Source of the DNA: Pedomonas sp051304405
Lineage (GTDB): Bacteria; Pseudomonadota; Alphaproteobacteria; Sphingomonadales; Sphingomonadaceae
Direction of reading: 5' to 3'
Assembly (NCBI RefSeq): GCF_051304405.1
Contig: NZ_JBPPGG010000001.1
Coordinates: 248,001-312,000, forward strand
DNA: 64,000 nucleotides
The notes under the pieces are model-generated. The model saw only the letters and a list, made by a program, of their open reading frames with translations, was not told the origin of the DNA and ran no database searches. How positions within the stretch are numbered: the stretch's first letter is position 1; each line of letters begins with the position of its first letter. Below, piece after piece: positions 22,281 to 32,127 of this stretch. The translations under genes and the position numbers were made by a program.

Positions 22281-24191
22281 TCAGTCCAGCAGATACGTCT
22301 GCCAGAACAGAAGGCTGGCCCAGAACTGGGCGTCGAGGTTTTCCTTCTTCTTGAACTGGTGGCCTTCGTCCCGGGCGAGGAAGTGCCATGCCTGGCCGCC
22401 GTTGGCGCGCACGGCGGCGACGATCTGCTCCGCCTCCGAGGCCGGCACGCGCGGATCGTTCGCGCCGGTCACCACCATCAGCGGCACCTTGATCCGGTTG
22501 ACGTTGGTCAGCGGCGAGATCTTCTCCAGCTGCGCCCGCATCTTCGGGTCGCGCTCGTCGCCATATTCCACGCGGCGCAGGTCGCGGCGGTAGCTCTGGG
22601 TGTTCTCGAGGAAGGTGACGAAGTGGGAGATGCCCACCACCTCGATGCCGGCGCGCACCCTGTCGGAATAGTGGGTGAGCGCGGCCAGCGTCATGTAGCC
22701 GCCGTAGGAGCGGCCCGTGATTCCGAAGCGGTTCTTGTCCAGCTGCGGGTCTTTCGCCAGCGCGTCGAGGAAGGCGCCGATGTCCTTCACCGAGTCCTCG
22801 CGCTTGAAGCCGTTGTCGAGGGTGAGGAAGGTCTTGCCGTAGCCCTCCGAGCCGCGCACGTTCGGGAAGAACATGGCGATGCCCATCTCGTTGATGAGGT
22901 AGTTGTAGTTGCCCTGGAACTCGGGGCGGATCTGGGATTCGGGCCCGCCGTGGATGTGCATGATCATCGGCCGCTTGCCGGGGAATTTCCTGGCATCCGG
23001 CCGGTAGAGGAAGCCGGAGATCTCCAGCCCGTCGAAGCTCCTGATGGTGATCAGCTCCGGCTCGGCGAAGGTGGAGGTGTCAACGCCCCCGGTCTCGCTC
23101 TCCGTCCAGCGGGTCACCGCCAGCGTGTCCGGGTTGACCGAGAGCACGTCGCCCGGCATCCGCGCCGAGGAGAAGGAGAAGCCCACCTCGCCGTTGTCGG
23201 CGATTTTCAGGTGCGAGATCACGCCCTTCGGCAGCTCGGGCGAGAGCGGGGCGATGCGCTTCCTCAGGTGGTGGATCACCAGCCGCGAGCTGCCCGCCTC
23301 GTTGATCGAATAGGCAAGGAAGCTGCCGTCCCTGGCGATGTCGAATTCCTCCACGTCCCACTTGTCGTTGATGGAGACGCGGGAGGTCTTGCCGGTTGCG
23401 GGGTCAAGCCGGGCGAGCGTGCGGAATTCGCCGTCGGCGTCGGTCGTCACGTAGATCGTGCCGTCGGGCGCGAAGCGGGCCTCGCCGTAGGCCACCGCCC
23501 CCTTCGGGGTGAGCTGGCGCATCTGGCCGGTGGTGAGGTCGAGCAGGTGGATCTGGCTCTCGTTGATCGAGATGTAGCGCTGCACCAGCGCCTGCGTGCC
23601 GTCGGCGGAGACGTCCGTCGGCGACCAGCCGCCGCCGTCGAGCTGCGCCACCAGCCTGTCGGTGGCGGGGTCGCGCGGGTCCATCACGTAGATGTCCGAG
23701 TCCCGGCCGTTGCGGCGGGTGGAGGTGTAGAGGATCTTCGAGCCGTCCTTGAACCACACCGGCCCCAGGTTGCGGCTCTTGCCGTCGGTCAGCAGCACCG
23801 GCTGGCCCGCGCCGGGGTCGAGGCGGTAGAGCTGGAAGAACTCGTCGCCCTGCCGGTCCTGCGCATAGACCAGCATGCCGTTGCCCCCGGGCGCGTAGGA
23901 GGCGCTCACCACCGGCTCGTTGCCGAAGGTGATCTGCCGGCGGGCGGCGCCGGGGGCGCTCACCTCGTGCAGGTGCGGCACGCTGCCGAAGCGGGTGTAG
24001 AGGAGCGCGCCGCCCGTCAAGGGGTGCCAGCCGAGGAAGGTGGCGCTGCGATATTCGAGGTAGGAGCCGGTTCCGGCTTTCAGCTCCGCTGGAATCGGCG
24101 GCAGGCCGTCGGCCACCACGCCGGCCGGATAGTCGGCGTGCGCGGCGCCCGCGGCCAGCAGCAGCGCGGCCGCCACAATCATTCGTTTCAT
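22281..24191 (-). CDS. Secreted S9 family prolyl oligopeptidase-type peptidase
   Basis: 636 residues. A signal peptide (MKRMIVAAALLLAAGAAHA) leads into a beta-propeller domain (residues about 30-370) and an alpha/beta-hydrolase domain. The catalytic triad is readable: Ser495 in GRSYGG, Asp579 in GANDPRVP and His611 in RDEGHQF; HIHGGPE forms the oxyanion region. It should cleave short peptides in the periplasm, in the style of acylaminoacyl or dipeptidyl peptidases. It diverges from a serine carboxypeptidase gene 248 bp away, suggesting a shared role in peptide scavenging. Confidence 0.93.
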   Translation of the reverse strand: MKRMIVAAALLLAAGAAHADYPAGVVADGLPPIPAELKAGTGSYLEYRSATFLGWHPLTGGALLYTRFGSVPHLHEVSAPGAARRQITFGNEPVVSASYAPGGNGMLVYAQDRQGDEFFQLYRLDPGAGQPVLLTDGKSRNLGPVWFKDGSKILYTSTRRNGRDSDIYVMDPRDPATDRLVAQLDGGGWSPTDVSADGTQALVQRYISINESQIHLLDLTTGQMRQLTPKGAVAYGEARFAPDGTIYVTTDADGEFRTLARLDPATGKTSRVSINDKWDVEEFDIARDGSFLAYSINEAGSSRLVIHHLRKRIAPLSPELPKGVISHLKIADNGEVGFSFSSARMPGDVLSVNPDTLAVTRWTESETGGVDTSTFAEPELITIRSFDGLEISGFLYRPDARKFPGKRPMIMHIHGGPESQIRPEFQGNYNYLINEMGIAMFFPNVRGSEGYGKTFLTLDNGFKREDSVKDIGAFLDALAKDPQLDKNRFGITGRSYGGYMTLAALTHYSDRVRAGIEVVGISHFVTFLENTQSYRRDLRRVEYGDERDPKMRAQLEKISPLTNVNRIKVPLMVVTGANDPRVPASEAEQIVAAVRANGGQAWHFLARDEGHQFKKKENLDAQFWASLLFWQTYLLD

Positions 24192-24439
24192 GCGATTTCC
24201 CCCAACAAGAGAACCTTGAAATCCGCGGAGCGTCGGGCCCGGCGCGGCCCCTGCTCCGGCTGTTAGTCCTTATGCTTCAATCCCGTCCGCGCGCCTGCCA
24301 TTCCTGAGACAAACGCCCCGTCTCATCCGACGAATTGTTACGCAAGCAGCTTGCCCCCGTCATTCCAGGGGCATTACTGTCGCTGCTTCGAATAAAGTGT
24401 ACACGCAGTTTCGAAGCGTAAAACAGGGGGTAAAAAAAC

Positions 24440-25975
24440 ATGAAGTATCGTGCCTCGCTACTGGCGCTGGCCCTTCTGGCCGCCGCCACTCCGGCCTTCG
24501 CTGCCGAAAAGGCTCCGGCCAAGACGGAAGCGGCTGCGGAGAAGTCCGCCGACAAGGCCATTCCCGAGCCCAAGGTCTTCACCACCGAGCACACCGGCCG
24601 CTTCAACGGCCAGGACGTCCGCTACAAGGCGATTGCCGGCGAGACCTACCTGCGGGACGAGGATGGCAATCCGACCGCGGCGATCTGGAGCACCACCTAT
24701 CTGCGCCAGGGCGTGAGCGACACCACCAACCGCCCGGTGATCTTCATCTTCAACGGCGGCCCGGGCTCGGCCTCGCTGTGGCTGCACATGGGCGTTTTCG
24801 GCCCGAAGCGTCTGGTCCTGCCGTCTGACGCCCAGGACGACGGCGCGCCGCCGTACAACATGGTGAACAACGACAAGAGCCTGCTGGACATCGCGGATCT
24901 GGTGTTCATCGATCCGGTCGGCACCGGCTTCAGCCGCGCCATCGGCAAGGCCGAGAACAAGGACTTCTGGGGCGTCGAGCAGGACGCGGAGAGCATTGCC
25001 AAGTTCATCCGCCTCTGGACCACCCAGCACAAGCGCTGGAACTCGCCCAAGTACGTCGCCGGCGAGAGCTACGGCACCACCCGCGCCGCCAAGCTGGCCG
25101 AGGTGCTGGAAGGCGGCTTCAACGGCTATGGCCTGAACGGCGTCATGCTGATCTCGGCCATTCTCGACTTCTCGACCGCCCGCTTCCAGACCGGCAACGA
25201 GATCCCCTACATCGGCTTCCTGCCGACCTACGCCGCGACCCACTGGTATCACAACCTGCGCGGCAAGTCGGACGTGACGATCGAGCAGCACGTCGAGCGG
25301 GCGCGCCAGTTCGCCATCAACGAGTACGCGCCGGCGCTGCTCAAGGGCAACCGCCTGTCGGACGAGGAGCGGGCCCGCATCCGCAAGACCCTCTCCGAGC
25401 TGACCGGCCTGTCCGAGCAGTATCTGGAGCAGACCAACCTGCGCATCAACGCCTTCCGCTTCATGAAGCAGTTCGGCCGTGACCGCGGCTTTACCGTGGG
25501 CCGCTTCGACAGCCGCTACACCGGCAAGGATCTGGATGCGGCGGGCGAGACCTTCGACAACGATCCGTCCGGCTACGGCATTGCGCCCAGCTACACGGCG
25601 GCGCTGAACCACTACTTCACCACCGACCTCAAGGTGGAGATGGACCGCGAGTACAAGGTGCTGACCGGCGATCCGGGCCGCAACTGGGATTGGGTCGGCA
25701 AGCAGCGCGGCGGCTACATCAACGTGAACGTGGCCGAGGGCCTGGGCCAGATCATGCGCGAGAACAAGGACCTGCGCGTCCTGCTCGCCTCCGGCTACTA
25801 CGACATGGCGACGCCGTTCTTCGCTGCGGAGAACACGCTGGCCAGCAACGGCCTGGTGCCGGAGCGCGTGACCTACACCTACTACGAGGCCGGTCACATG
25901 ATGTATCTGCACCACCCGTCGTTCGACAAGCTGGTGCAGGACGTCCGCAACTTCGTCCTGGCGGGCCGCAAGTAA
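24440..25975 (+). CDS. Secreted S10 family serine carboxypeptidase
   Basis: 511 residues. The signal peptide ends at ATPAFAA (residue ~22), followed by an Ala-Lys-Glu-rich linker to about residue 40. The S10 fold is marked by FNGGPGSASLWLHMG (105-119), GTGFSRA, and the catalytic residues Ser210 in GESYGTTRAAK, Asp455 in SGYYDMATPF and His486 in EAGHMMYLH. It should remove C-terminal residues from peptides in the periplasm. AGGGGGT stands 8 bases before the ATG. A perfect intrinsic terminator follows at 26024. Paired divergently with the S9 peptidase. Confidence 0.94.
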   Translation: MKYRASLLALALLAAATPAFAAEKAPAKTEAAAEKSADKAIPEPKVFTTEHTGRFNGQDVRYKAIAGETYLRDEDGNPTAAIWSTTYLRQGVSDTTNRPVIFIFNGGPGSASLWLHMGVFGPKRLVLPSDAQDDGAPPYNMVNNDKSLLDIADLVFIDPVGTGFSRAIGKAENKDFWGVEQDAESIAKFIRLWTTQHKRWNSPKYVAGESYGTTRAAKLAEVLEGGFNGYGLNGVMLISAILDFSTARFQTGNEIPYIGFLPTYAATHWYHNLRGKSDVTIEQHVERARQFAINEYAPALLKGNRLSDEERARIRKTLSELTGLSEQYLEQTNLRINAFRFMKQFGRDRGFTVGRFDSRYTGKDLDAAGETFDNDPSGYGIAPSYTAALNHYFTTDLKVEMDREYKVLTGDPGRNWDWVGKQRGGYINVNVAEGLGQIMRENKDLRVLLASGYYDMATPFFAAENTLASNGLVPERVTYTYYEAGHMMYLHHPSFDKLVQDVRNFVLAGRK

Positions 25976-26023
25976 CGCGCCTGCCACAGACGGCCGGGCG
26001 CCCCGCGCCCGGCACGCCTTCCG

Positions 26024-26057
26024 CCCCCGGAGCCCGCGCTCCGGGGGTTTTGTTTTG
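26024..26057 (+). terminator. Intrinsic terminator after the S10 carboxypeptidase gene
   Basis: CCCCCGGAGC pairs perfectly with GCTCCGGGGG around CCGC, followed by TTTTGTTTT. It is 49 bp after the stop codon. Confidence 0.9.
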
Positions 26058-26264
26058 CCGCCCTCCGGGGTTTTCCAAGCCGCAAGCCCCATCCCTTGCT
26101 ACTCGCGCAGACAAAAGGAGTAGCATCAACATCACCGAATGTTGCCCGATTACAACATCTATCCCACGGAATTTACTTGCAAACGATTCCTCGCGTTGCA
26201 CCTTGGCAACGTCTCCGGCAGGAAGGCGCCCATCCCCCGCAACCTTTACCGGAAGGATAAAGAC

Positions 26265-26744
26265 ATGAAGGAGTTTGTTGTTGCGTCGATTCTGGCGCTG
26301 ACCGCTGTCACCCCGGCTCTCGCTGCCGACTTCACCGGCTTCCGCGCCGGCGCCACCATCGGCATGGCCGATGAGAACTTCCTGGGCGACGACATTTTCA
26401 CCTACGGCGTGAACGTCGGCTACGACCACGCCTTCGGCAAGCTCATCACCGGTATCACCGCCGAGTACCAGGAGAGCGGCAAGACCGGCGTCGGCCGTGA
26501 CCTGTCGATCGTTGCGCGCATCGGCTCCACCGTCACCGACAAGGCTCTGGTGTATGGCCTCCTCGGCTACACCAACCAGGGCATCGAGAATTCGCCGATC
26601 GAGCTGGACGGCGTCCGCGTCGGCCTGGGCGTTGAATATGCCCTAACCGAGAAGGTCTTCAGCAACGTCGAGTACCGCTACTCGAACTACGAGCGCGGCG
26701 TCGAGCTGCACCAGACCCTGATCGGCCTGGGCTTCCGCTTCTAA
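26265..26744 (+). CDS. Small outer-membrane beta-barrel porin-like protein
   Basis: 159 residues from the ATG at 26265, with GGAAGGAT upstream; the longer in-frame start at 26139 lacks an SD and would bury the signal peptide. The signal peptide is MKEFVVASILALTAVTPALA. The rest is an eight-stranded barrel pattern (FTGFRAGATIGMADENF, TYGVNVGYDHAFGKLITGIT, KVFSNVEYRYSNYERGVEL) ending in Phe (IGLGFRF), the usual signal for BAM-mediated insertion. A terminator follows. Function beyond outer-membrane location cannot be told. Confidence 0.83.
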   Translation: MKEFVVASILALTAVTPALAADFTGFRAGATIGMADENFLGDDIFTYGVNVGYDHAFGKLITGITAEYQESGKTGVGRDLSIVARIGSTVTDKALVYGLLGYTNQGIENSPIELDGVRVGLGVEYALTEKVFSNVEYRYSNYERGVELHQTLIGLGFRF

Positions 26745-26784
26745 GCGGCGCGCTTGCAAGCGATCGGGCTTCGGCCCGGCGGAG

Positions 26785-26818
26785 GGGCGGCCCGTCCGGG
26801 CCGCCCTTTTCGTTTGCC
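26785..26818 (+). terminator. Intrinsic terminator after the porin-like gene
   Basis: GGGCGGCCC and GGGCCGCCC form a perfect stem around GTCC, followed by TTTTCGTTT, 41 bp after the stop. Confidence 0.9.
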
Positions 26819-26851
26819 CGTCCGGGGCCTTGCAGGCTATCGGGCTGTCCG

Positions 26852-28657
26852 ATGTTGCCGCTTGAACCCTTGAAGCCGTTTGCCCTGTTCGATGACGCCG
26901 GCGGGCCGGAGGCCGCGCCGTCGCGTCTGCTCACCGGCCTGTCCGAGGCCATTGCCGTGCGCACGCCCGCCGAGCTGGAGCCTGCGCTCGCCGCCGTGCG
27001 CGCCGCGCTCGCCCGGGGGCTGCATGTGGGCGGCTGGCTCGCCTACGAGGCGGGGCTGCTGTTCGAGCCGCGCCTCGCCGCCCGCCATCGCGCGCCCGAG
27101 GGCGAGCCGCTGGCCTGGTTCGGCCTGTTCCGCGATTGCCGGCTGATCGACCCCATGGCGGCGGAAGTCTGGTGGCGCGGGCAGCGCCCTGCCCCGCCGA
27201 CGCCGCCCGCCCGCCCCCGCATCGACGCGGCGGCCTATGCCGCCGCCGCCCGGCGCGTTGGCGACTACATCGCGGCGGGAGACGCCTACCAGATCAACCT
27301 CACCTTCCCGGCGGATTTCACCTTCGAGGGCGCGCCGCTCGCGCTTTACCGCCGCCTGCGCGACGCTCAGCGCCCCCGCCACGGGGCCGTGCTGTGGACC
27401 GGGGAGCGCTGGCTGCTCTCCCTCTCGCCCGAGCTGTTCTTCGCGCTTGAGGAGGGCCGCCTGCTTGCCCGGCCGATGAAAGGCACCGCCGCCCGCCGCC
27501 CCGACGCGGGCGCGGATGCCGACGCCGCCGCCGCCCTCGCCGCCGACGAGAAGAATCAGGCCGAGAACCTGATGATCGTCGACCTGCTGCGCAACGACCT
27601 CTCCCGGGTGGCCGCGCCCGGCTCGGTGCGGGTGCCGTCGCTGTTCTCGGTCGAGACCTACCCGACGCTCCACCAGATGACCTCGACCATCGAGGCACGC
27701 CTCGCCCCCGGGCTCGATGCGCTCGACGTGATCCGCCACCTGTTCCCCTGCGGCTCGGTCACCGGCGCGCCCAAGATCCGCGCCATGGAGATCATCGGCG
27801 AACTGGAGCCCTTCCCCCGGGGCGTCTACACCGGCAGCGTCGGCTGGATCGCCCCCGGCAGCCCTGCCGCGCCCGGCGATGCCTGCTTCAACGTGGCAAT
27901 CCGCACCCTGATGGTGGATGCGCCAGGCGCCGCCCGCATCGGCCTCGGCAGCGGTCTGGTTGCCGACAGCGACCCGGCGTCCGAATGGCAGGAATGTCTG
28001 CTGAAGGGGCGGTTCCTCGCCGCCGACCAGCCGCCTTTCGATCTTATCGAAACCCTCGCCTGGCATCCCGGCAGCGGCTATGCCCGGCAGGAGCGGCACC
28101 TCGCCCGGCTCGCCCGCTCCGCCCGCTACTGGGGCTTTGCCGTCGATGCGGAGGGCTGGCGCGCCGCGCTGGCGGAGGCGGCGCAGCACTTCTCCGCCCC
28201 CATGCGCGTGCGCCTGCTGGCGAGCCGCCTGCGGGGCTGCACGGTGCAGGCCGCGCCCCTGCCGCCCGCGCCGGAGGGGCCGGTGACGGTGGCGCTCGCC
28301 GACCTGCGGGTCAGCCCGGACGATCCCTTCCGCCTGCACAAGACCACCCACCGCCGGGCGCTGGACGAGGCCCGCCAGCGGCGGGCGCAGGCGACCGGCT
28401 GTTTCGATGTGCTGTTCCTCAACACCCGGGGCGAGCTGACGGAAGGCTCCTTCACCAACCTGTTTCTGGAGCGGGACGGCGTGTTGCTGACCCCGCCCCT
28501 GTCCTCGGGGCTCCTGCCGGGCGTCCTGCGCGCCGAACTCCTGGAGACGGGCCGCGCCCGCGAGGCGGTTCTCTACCCGGAGGATCTGCGCTCCGGCCGC
28601 CTCTACCTCGGCAACAGCCTGCGCGGGCTCATGCCCGCCGTCCTGGTCAGCGCCTGA
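26852..28657 (+). CDS. pabB: Aminodeoxychorismate synthase component I fused to 4-amino-4-deoxychorismate lyase
   Basis: 601 residues in two enzymes. Residues about 1-395 are the chorismate-utilising domain, with YIAAGDAYQINLTFPADF, the DLLRNDLSRVAAPGSVRVP segment and FPCGSVTGAPKIRAMEIIGE. Residues about 400-601 are a class IV aminotransferase/lyase domain, with the PLP lysine likely in DDPFRLHKTTHRRALDEA and LFLNTRGELTEGSFTNLFL. It makes p-aminobenzoate for folate from chorismate, with glutamine amidotransferase PabA supplied from elsewhere. Such PabB-PabC fusions are common in Alphaproteobacteria. Its end overlaps the convergent transporter gene by 11 nt. Confidence 0.92.
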   Translation: MLPLEPLKPFALFDDAGGPEAAPSRLLTGLSEAIAVRTPAELEPALAAVRAALARGLHVGGWLAYEAGLLFEPRLAARHRAPEGEPLAWFGLFRDCRLIDPMAAEVWWRGQRPAPPTPPARPRIDAAAYAAAARRVGDYIAAGDAYQINLTFPADFTFEGAPLALYRRLRDAQRPRHGAVLWTGERWLLSLSPELFFALEEGRLLARPMKGTAARRPDAGADADAAAALAADEKNQAENLMIVDLLRNDLSRVAAPGSVRVPSLFSVETYPTLHQMTSTIEARLAPGLDALDVIRHLFPCGSVTGAPKIRAMEIIGELEPFPRGVYTGSVGWIAPGSPAAPGDACFNVAIRTLMVDAPGAARIGLGSGLVADSDPASEWQECLLKGRFLAADQPPFDLIETLAWHPGSGYARQERHLARLARSARYWGFAVDAEGWRAALAEAAQHFSAPMRVRLLASRLRGCTVQAAPLPPAPEGPVTVALADLRVSPDDPFRLHKTTHRRALDEARQRRAQATGCFDVLFLNTRGELTEGSFTNLFLERDGVLLTPPLSSGLLPGVLRAELLETGRAREAVLYPEDLRSGRLYLGNSLRGLMPAVLVSA

Positions 28658-29819
28658 AGAAGCGCAGCTGCGTCACCGCCAGCAGCAGCAGACCCACCGC
28701 CGCCAGCACCGCCGTGAAGCCGAGCGGTCCGGCAAACGTCATGGCCAGTCCGCCCGTGGTGGGGCCGATCAGCGCCCCGCCCTGGTAGGCCAGCAGGAAG
28801 CCGGTGTTGGCGCGGATCACGTCCTCGCCCTCGAACTTCTCGCCCAGCAGGGTCAGGCCCAGCGAGTAGAAGCCGAGCACGCCGCCGCCCAGCAGGAAGG
28901 ACCAGAACAGGGCGATGGTCGGCTGGAGCGTGACGAACGAGAGCGCCACCACGCTGACAATCGTCAGCAGCGCCACCACCGCCAGCATCCGGCCCTTGCT
29001 CCAGCGGTCGGCCAGCCAGCCGAACGGGTATTGCAGCAGGATACCGCCCAGCAGCAGCGCCGAATAGGCCTGGAGCGCGGCGGAGGTGCCCCAGCCCAGA
29101 TCGAGGCCGTAGATCACGAACAGGCCGAAGCACAGGCTCTCCGTCAGGCCGGCGGCGCAGGCGGCCAGCGTCACCACCTTGGCGCGGCGCAGCACCGGCC
29201 ACGGGTTGCGGATCGCCTCCAGCGCGATGGGCGGGGCATAGCGGCGGGCGATGATCAGCGGCAGCGCCGCGCCCGCGAGGAAGGCAATGCCGATGAGGAT
29301 GATCGGCCAGCCGTTGGCGCCCACCGCGTCGATGGTGAGCGGGCCGATGGAGAAGCCGACGAAAAAGGCGGAGGCATAGGCGGCCACCACCCGGCCCCGC
29401 AGGTGCGGCGGCGCGGCCAGGTTCACCCAGCTCTCGCCCAGCAGCCAGGGCATGGTGAGGCCGAGGGCCGCGACCAGCCGCAGGCCGATCCATGCCCACA
29501 CGTAGGGCAGCAGCTGCATGCCCACGAGCGCGGCCGCGCCCACGGCGCAGCCCGCCCCCATCACGACCGTCGGGCTGAGGCGCGGCAGGCGGGCCACCAC
29601 CGGCAGCATGACGAGCAGCGCCAGCGCGGTCATGGCGGCGGAGAGGCCCACTTCCCACGAGGCCGCGCCCCAATCCTTGAAGCGCAGCGCCGTCAGCGGG
29701 GCCAGAATGCCCAGGCTCGCACCGATGCAACCCATGTGCAGGATGATGGCGGCCAACCCCGGCAGGGGATTGCGCACTGGCAGGGTTGCCTGCTCGGCAA
29801 GCTCGGCGCGTACGGGCAT
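28647..29819 (-). CDS. Major facilitator superfamily transporter
   Basis: 390 residues with about 12 hydrophobic segments in two halves and a basic central loop (RNPWPVLRRAKVV). A loop 2-3 type motif is seen in the second half (GWLADRWSKGRMLAV), and the first half has RLVAALGLTMPWLLGESWVNL. It resembles YcaD/DHA1-like exporters. The substrate is unknown. It is convergent with the PabB-PabC gene, overlapping it by 11 nt, and stands next to tRNA-Leu upstream. Confidence 0.82.
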   Translation of the reverse strand: MPVRAELAEQATLPVRNPLPGLAAIILHMGCIGASLGILAPLTALRFKDWGAASWEVGLSAAMTALALLVMLPVVARLPRLSPTVVMGAGCAVGAAALVGMQLLPYVWAWIGLRLVAALGLTMPWLLGESWVNLAAPPHLRGRVVAAYASAFFVGFSIGPLTIDAVGANGWPIILIGIAFLAGAALPLIIARRYAPPIALEAIRNPWPVLRRAKVVTLAACAAGLTESLCFGLFVIYGLDLGWGTSAALQAYSALLLGGILLQYPFGWLADRWSKGRMLAVVALLTIVSVVALSFVTLQPTIALFWSFLLGGGVLGFYSLGLTLLGEKFEGEDVIRANTGFLLAYQGGALIGPTTGGLAMTFAGPLGFTAVLAAVGLLLLAVTQLRFFRR

Positions 29820-29984
29820 CCGTTGTCTACTCCATGACTCGAAACCGGCTGGCAGACTTGCCAGAAATGGGCGAGCGGGTCGAGAGACCGTCCGCCGGGT
29901 GTCCTGCTGTCAAGGTGAAAGGCGCGCCGCCACGCAACGACCGGGTCGGGCACCGGCCGATAAGGAAGGCATGTCGGGAAGATT

Positions 29985-30071
29985 TGGTGCCCCTGGCCGG
30001 ACTCGAACCAGCACGACGTTGCCGCCACTTGATTTTGAGTCAAGCGTGTCTACCAATTCCACCACAGGGGC
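29985..30071 (-). tRNA. tRNA-Leu (anticodon CAA)
   Basis: On the minus strand the gene starts GCCCCTG and ends CAGGGGC-A-CCA, a perfect seven-base acceptor stem with the CCA encoded. The D arm has TGGTGGAATTGGTAGACAC, the anticodon arm is CTTGA-CTCAAAA-TCAAG (anticodon CAA), a long variable arm GTGGCGGCAACGTCGT marks a class II tRNA, and the T arm is GCTGG-TTCGAGT-CCGGC. The body without CCA is 29988-30071. Confidence 0.97.
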
Positions 30072-30208
30072 ACCGGACTTGGCGCAGCGCACTATAGAGA
30101 CGCATCTGGCCCGGTCAATCGAGTCTTTTCGAGACATGCGCCCGATCTCGGCTTATGGAAGTCCGCTCAGGCGTCCCGTCGCAGAAACTAGAAAGCCAAC
30201 CGTTCATC

Positions 30209-31585
30209 ATGTCGCGCAAGCCCCGTCCTCCGGTCTCCACCCCGTCCCGTCCCCAGGCCCCCGCCCGGGATCGCAAGGCCGGCCCGCGTCCCGATTCGGC
30301 GGAGCAACGACCCCGGACCAAACGCCCCGCCGCCCCGGCAGCGCCCGTCGCCAGGGCAAAGACCGCACCCGCCGCCAAGGCAACGCCTGCCTCTGCCGCG
30401 CCCCGCTTCGAGGCGCACGAGCCGCAGCGTATCGCCAAGCTTCTGGCCCGGGCGGGCGTCGGCAGCCGCCGCGATGTGGAGCGCATGATCGCCGAGGGCC
30501 GCGTCGCCCTGAATGGCGCGGTGCTGACAACCCCCGCCACCATTCTCACCAGCCTTGCGGGCGTCACCGTTGACGGCAACCCGGTCGGCGAGGTGGAGCC
30601 CACCCGGCTGTGGCGCTTCTTCAAGCCTGCGGGGTGCCTCACCACGGTGCGCGATCCGGAGGGACGGCCCACCATCTTCGACCTGCTGCCCGAGGGACTG
30701 CCGCGCGTCGTCACCATCGGGCGGCTGGACTTCAACACCGAAGGCCTGCTGCTGCTCACCAACAACGGCGAGCTGAAGCGCTGGCTGGAGCTGCCCGCCA
30801 ATTCGGTGGAGCGCATCTACCGCGCCCGGGTGCGCGGGCGCATCAACTACACGGCGCTGGCGGACCTGATCGAGGGCATCACCATCGACGGCGTGCGCTA
30901 CGGCTCCATCAACGCCGAGGTGGAGAGCAGCCACGGCCTCACCCACTGGATCGCCGTGAAGATCCGCGAGGGCAAGAACCGCGAGGTCCGCAACGTCCTG
31001 GGCCATCTGGGCCTTCAGGTCTCCCGCCTCATCCGCACCGACTACGGCCCCTTCACCCTCGACGGCCTGCGCGAGGGCGAGGTGCAGGAGATCAGCGCCG
31101 CCGCCATCCCCGGCGTGCCGCGCGAGCTGCTGCCGCCCCGCGACTTCGAGATCGAGGACATCACCCCCCGCCGCCGCGAGGAGCTGTTCGCCCCGGTGCA
31201 TCGCCGCCGCGAGGCCGCCGCGCAGGCGGAGGGCGCCCCTGCCCCCGCCGCGCCGTCGAAGGGCCGGGACACGCGGGGCGAGCCCCGCCGCCGCGCCGCG
31301 CGTGCGGCACGGCCCGAGGGAGAAGCGGCAGCGCCCGCCGCCGAGCCGGTCCGCGCGCTGCGCCGCCAGACCAGAACCGCCGAGGCCCGTCAGGCCCAGC
31401 GCCGCAACGGCCAGCCGGTCTCCGAGGCGCGGGGCGAGCGTCCTGACGCCGAGGCGGGCACGTCCGGCCGCCGCAAGCTGGAGCGCAAGGCGGGCTGGGC
31501 CAAGCCGAAGGTGGCCGCCAAACCCAAACCCCGCAGCGCCTCCAAACCGCGCGGCGGCGCGAAGCCGCGAGGCCGCAAGCCATGA
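30209..31585 (+). CDS. rluB: RluB-like 23S rRNA pseudouridine synthase with long tails
   Basis: 458 residues from the ATG at 30209 (MSRKPRPPVSTPSR); an upstream in-frame start at 30155 is possible but overlaps the tRNA promoter side. A Lys-Pro-Ala tail of ~70 residues precedes an S4 RNA-binding domain (RIAKLLARAGVGSRRDVERM). The RsuA/RluB catalytic domain has GRLDFNTEGLLLLTNNGEL (catalytic Asp) and KIREGKNREVRNVLGHLGL. A basic low-complexity tail of ~130 residues (repeats such as KPKVAAKPKPRSASKPRG) follows. It modifies helix 89 region of 23S rRNA in the family model. rsmD starts four bases before its stop. Confidence 0.88.
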   Translation: MSRKPRPPVSTPSRPQAPARDRKAGPRPDSAEQRPRTKRPAAPAAPVARAKTAPAAKATPASAAPRFEAHEPQRIAKLLARAGVGSRRDVERMIAEGRVALNGAVLTTPATILTSLAGVTVDGNPVGEVEPTRLWRFFKPAGCLTTVRDPEGRPTIFDLLPEGLPRVVTIGRLDFNTEGLLLLTNNGELKRWLELPANSVERIYRARVRGRINYTALADLIEGITIDGVRYGSINAEVESSHGLTHWIAVKIREGKNREVRNVLGHLGLQVSRLIRTDYGPFTLDGLREGEVQEISAAAIPGVPRELLPPRDFEIEDITPRRREELFAPVHRRREAAAQAEGAPAPAAPSKGRDTRGEPRRRAARAARPEGEAAAPAAEPVRALRRQTRTAEARQAQRRNGQPVSEARGERPDAEAGTSGRRKLERKAGWAKPKVAAKPKPRSASKPRGGAKPRGRKP

Positions 31586-32127
31586 GGATCATCGCCGGGC
31601 AGTGGCGGGGCCGCAAGCTGACGTCCCCGCCCGATGATGCCGTGCGCCCGACGACCGACCGGGTGCGCGAAGCGCTGTTCAGCATGGTGGCCGCCCGTCT
31701 GGGCGGGTTTGCGGGCCTGCGGGTGGCGGACATCTTCTCGGGCAGCGGCGCGCTGGGCCTCGAAGCCCTGTCGCGCGGGGCGGAGCACGCCACCTTCGTC
31801 GACAGCGCCCGCACCTCCTGCCGGCTTGTCGAGCAGAACGCCGCGACGCTGGGGGCCACCGGCCGCATTCAGGTGCTCAACCGCCCGGCCACCGATCTTC
31901 CGCCGGTCGATACCCCCTTCGACCTGATTTTCATGGACCCGCCCTACGGCAAGGGGCTGGTTCTGCCCACCCTCGCCCGGCTCATCGACCGGAACTGGGC
32001 CGGGTCCGGCTCCCTTGTCGTCGTCGAGACGCCCCGTGCGGAAGAAATTGTTGACCCTGCGTGGTCCGTTTTACGGAGCGCTACATATGGTGGTACAAGA
32101 ATCAGCTTGCTACTACCTATGTCATGA
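31582..32127 (+). CDS. rsmD: 16S rRNA (guanine-966 N2)-methyltransferase
   Basis: 181 residues, normal for RsmD. The start is highly conserved (MRIIAGQWRGRKLTSPPDDA, VRPTTDRVREALFSML-like). The SAM-binding loop is DIFSGSGALGLEALSRGA and the catalytic motif is FMDPPYGKG. The ATG overlaps the rluB stop (ATGA), so the two rRNA modification genes are co-translated. The 212 bp downstream are AT-rich (about 32128-32260) compared with the rest of the window. Confidence 0.95.
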   Translation: MRIIAGQWRGRKLTSPPDDAVRPTTDRVREALFSMVAARLGGFAGLRVADIFSGSGALGLEALSRGAEHATFVDSARTSCRLVEQNAATLGATGRIQVLNRPATDLPPVDTPFDLIFMDPPYGKGLVLPTLARLIDRNWAGSGSLVVVETPRAEEIVDPAWSVLRSATYGGTRISLLLPMS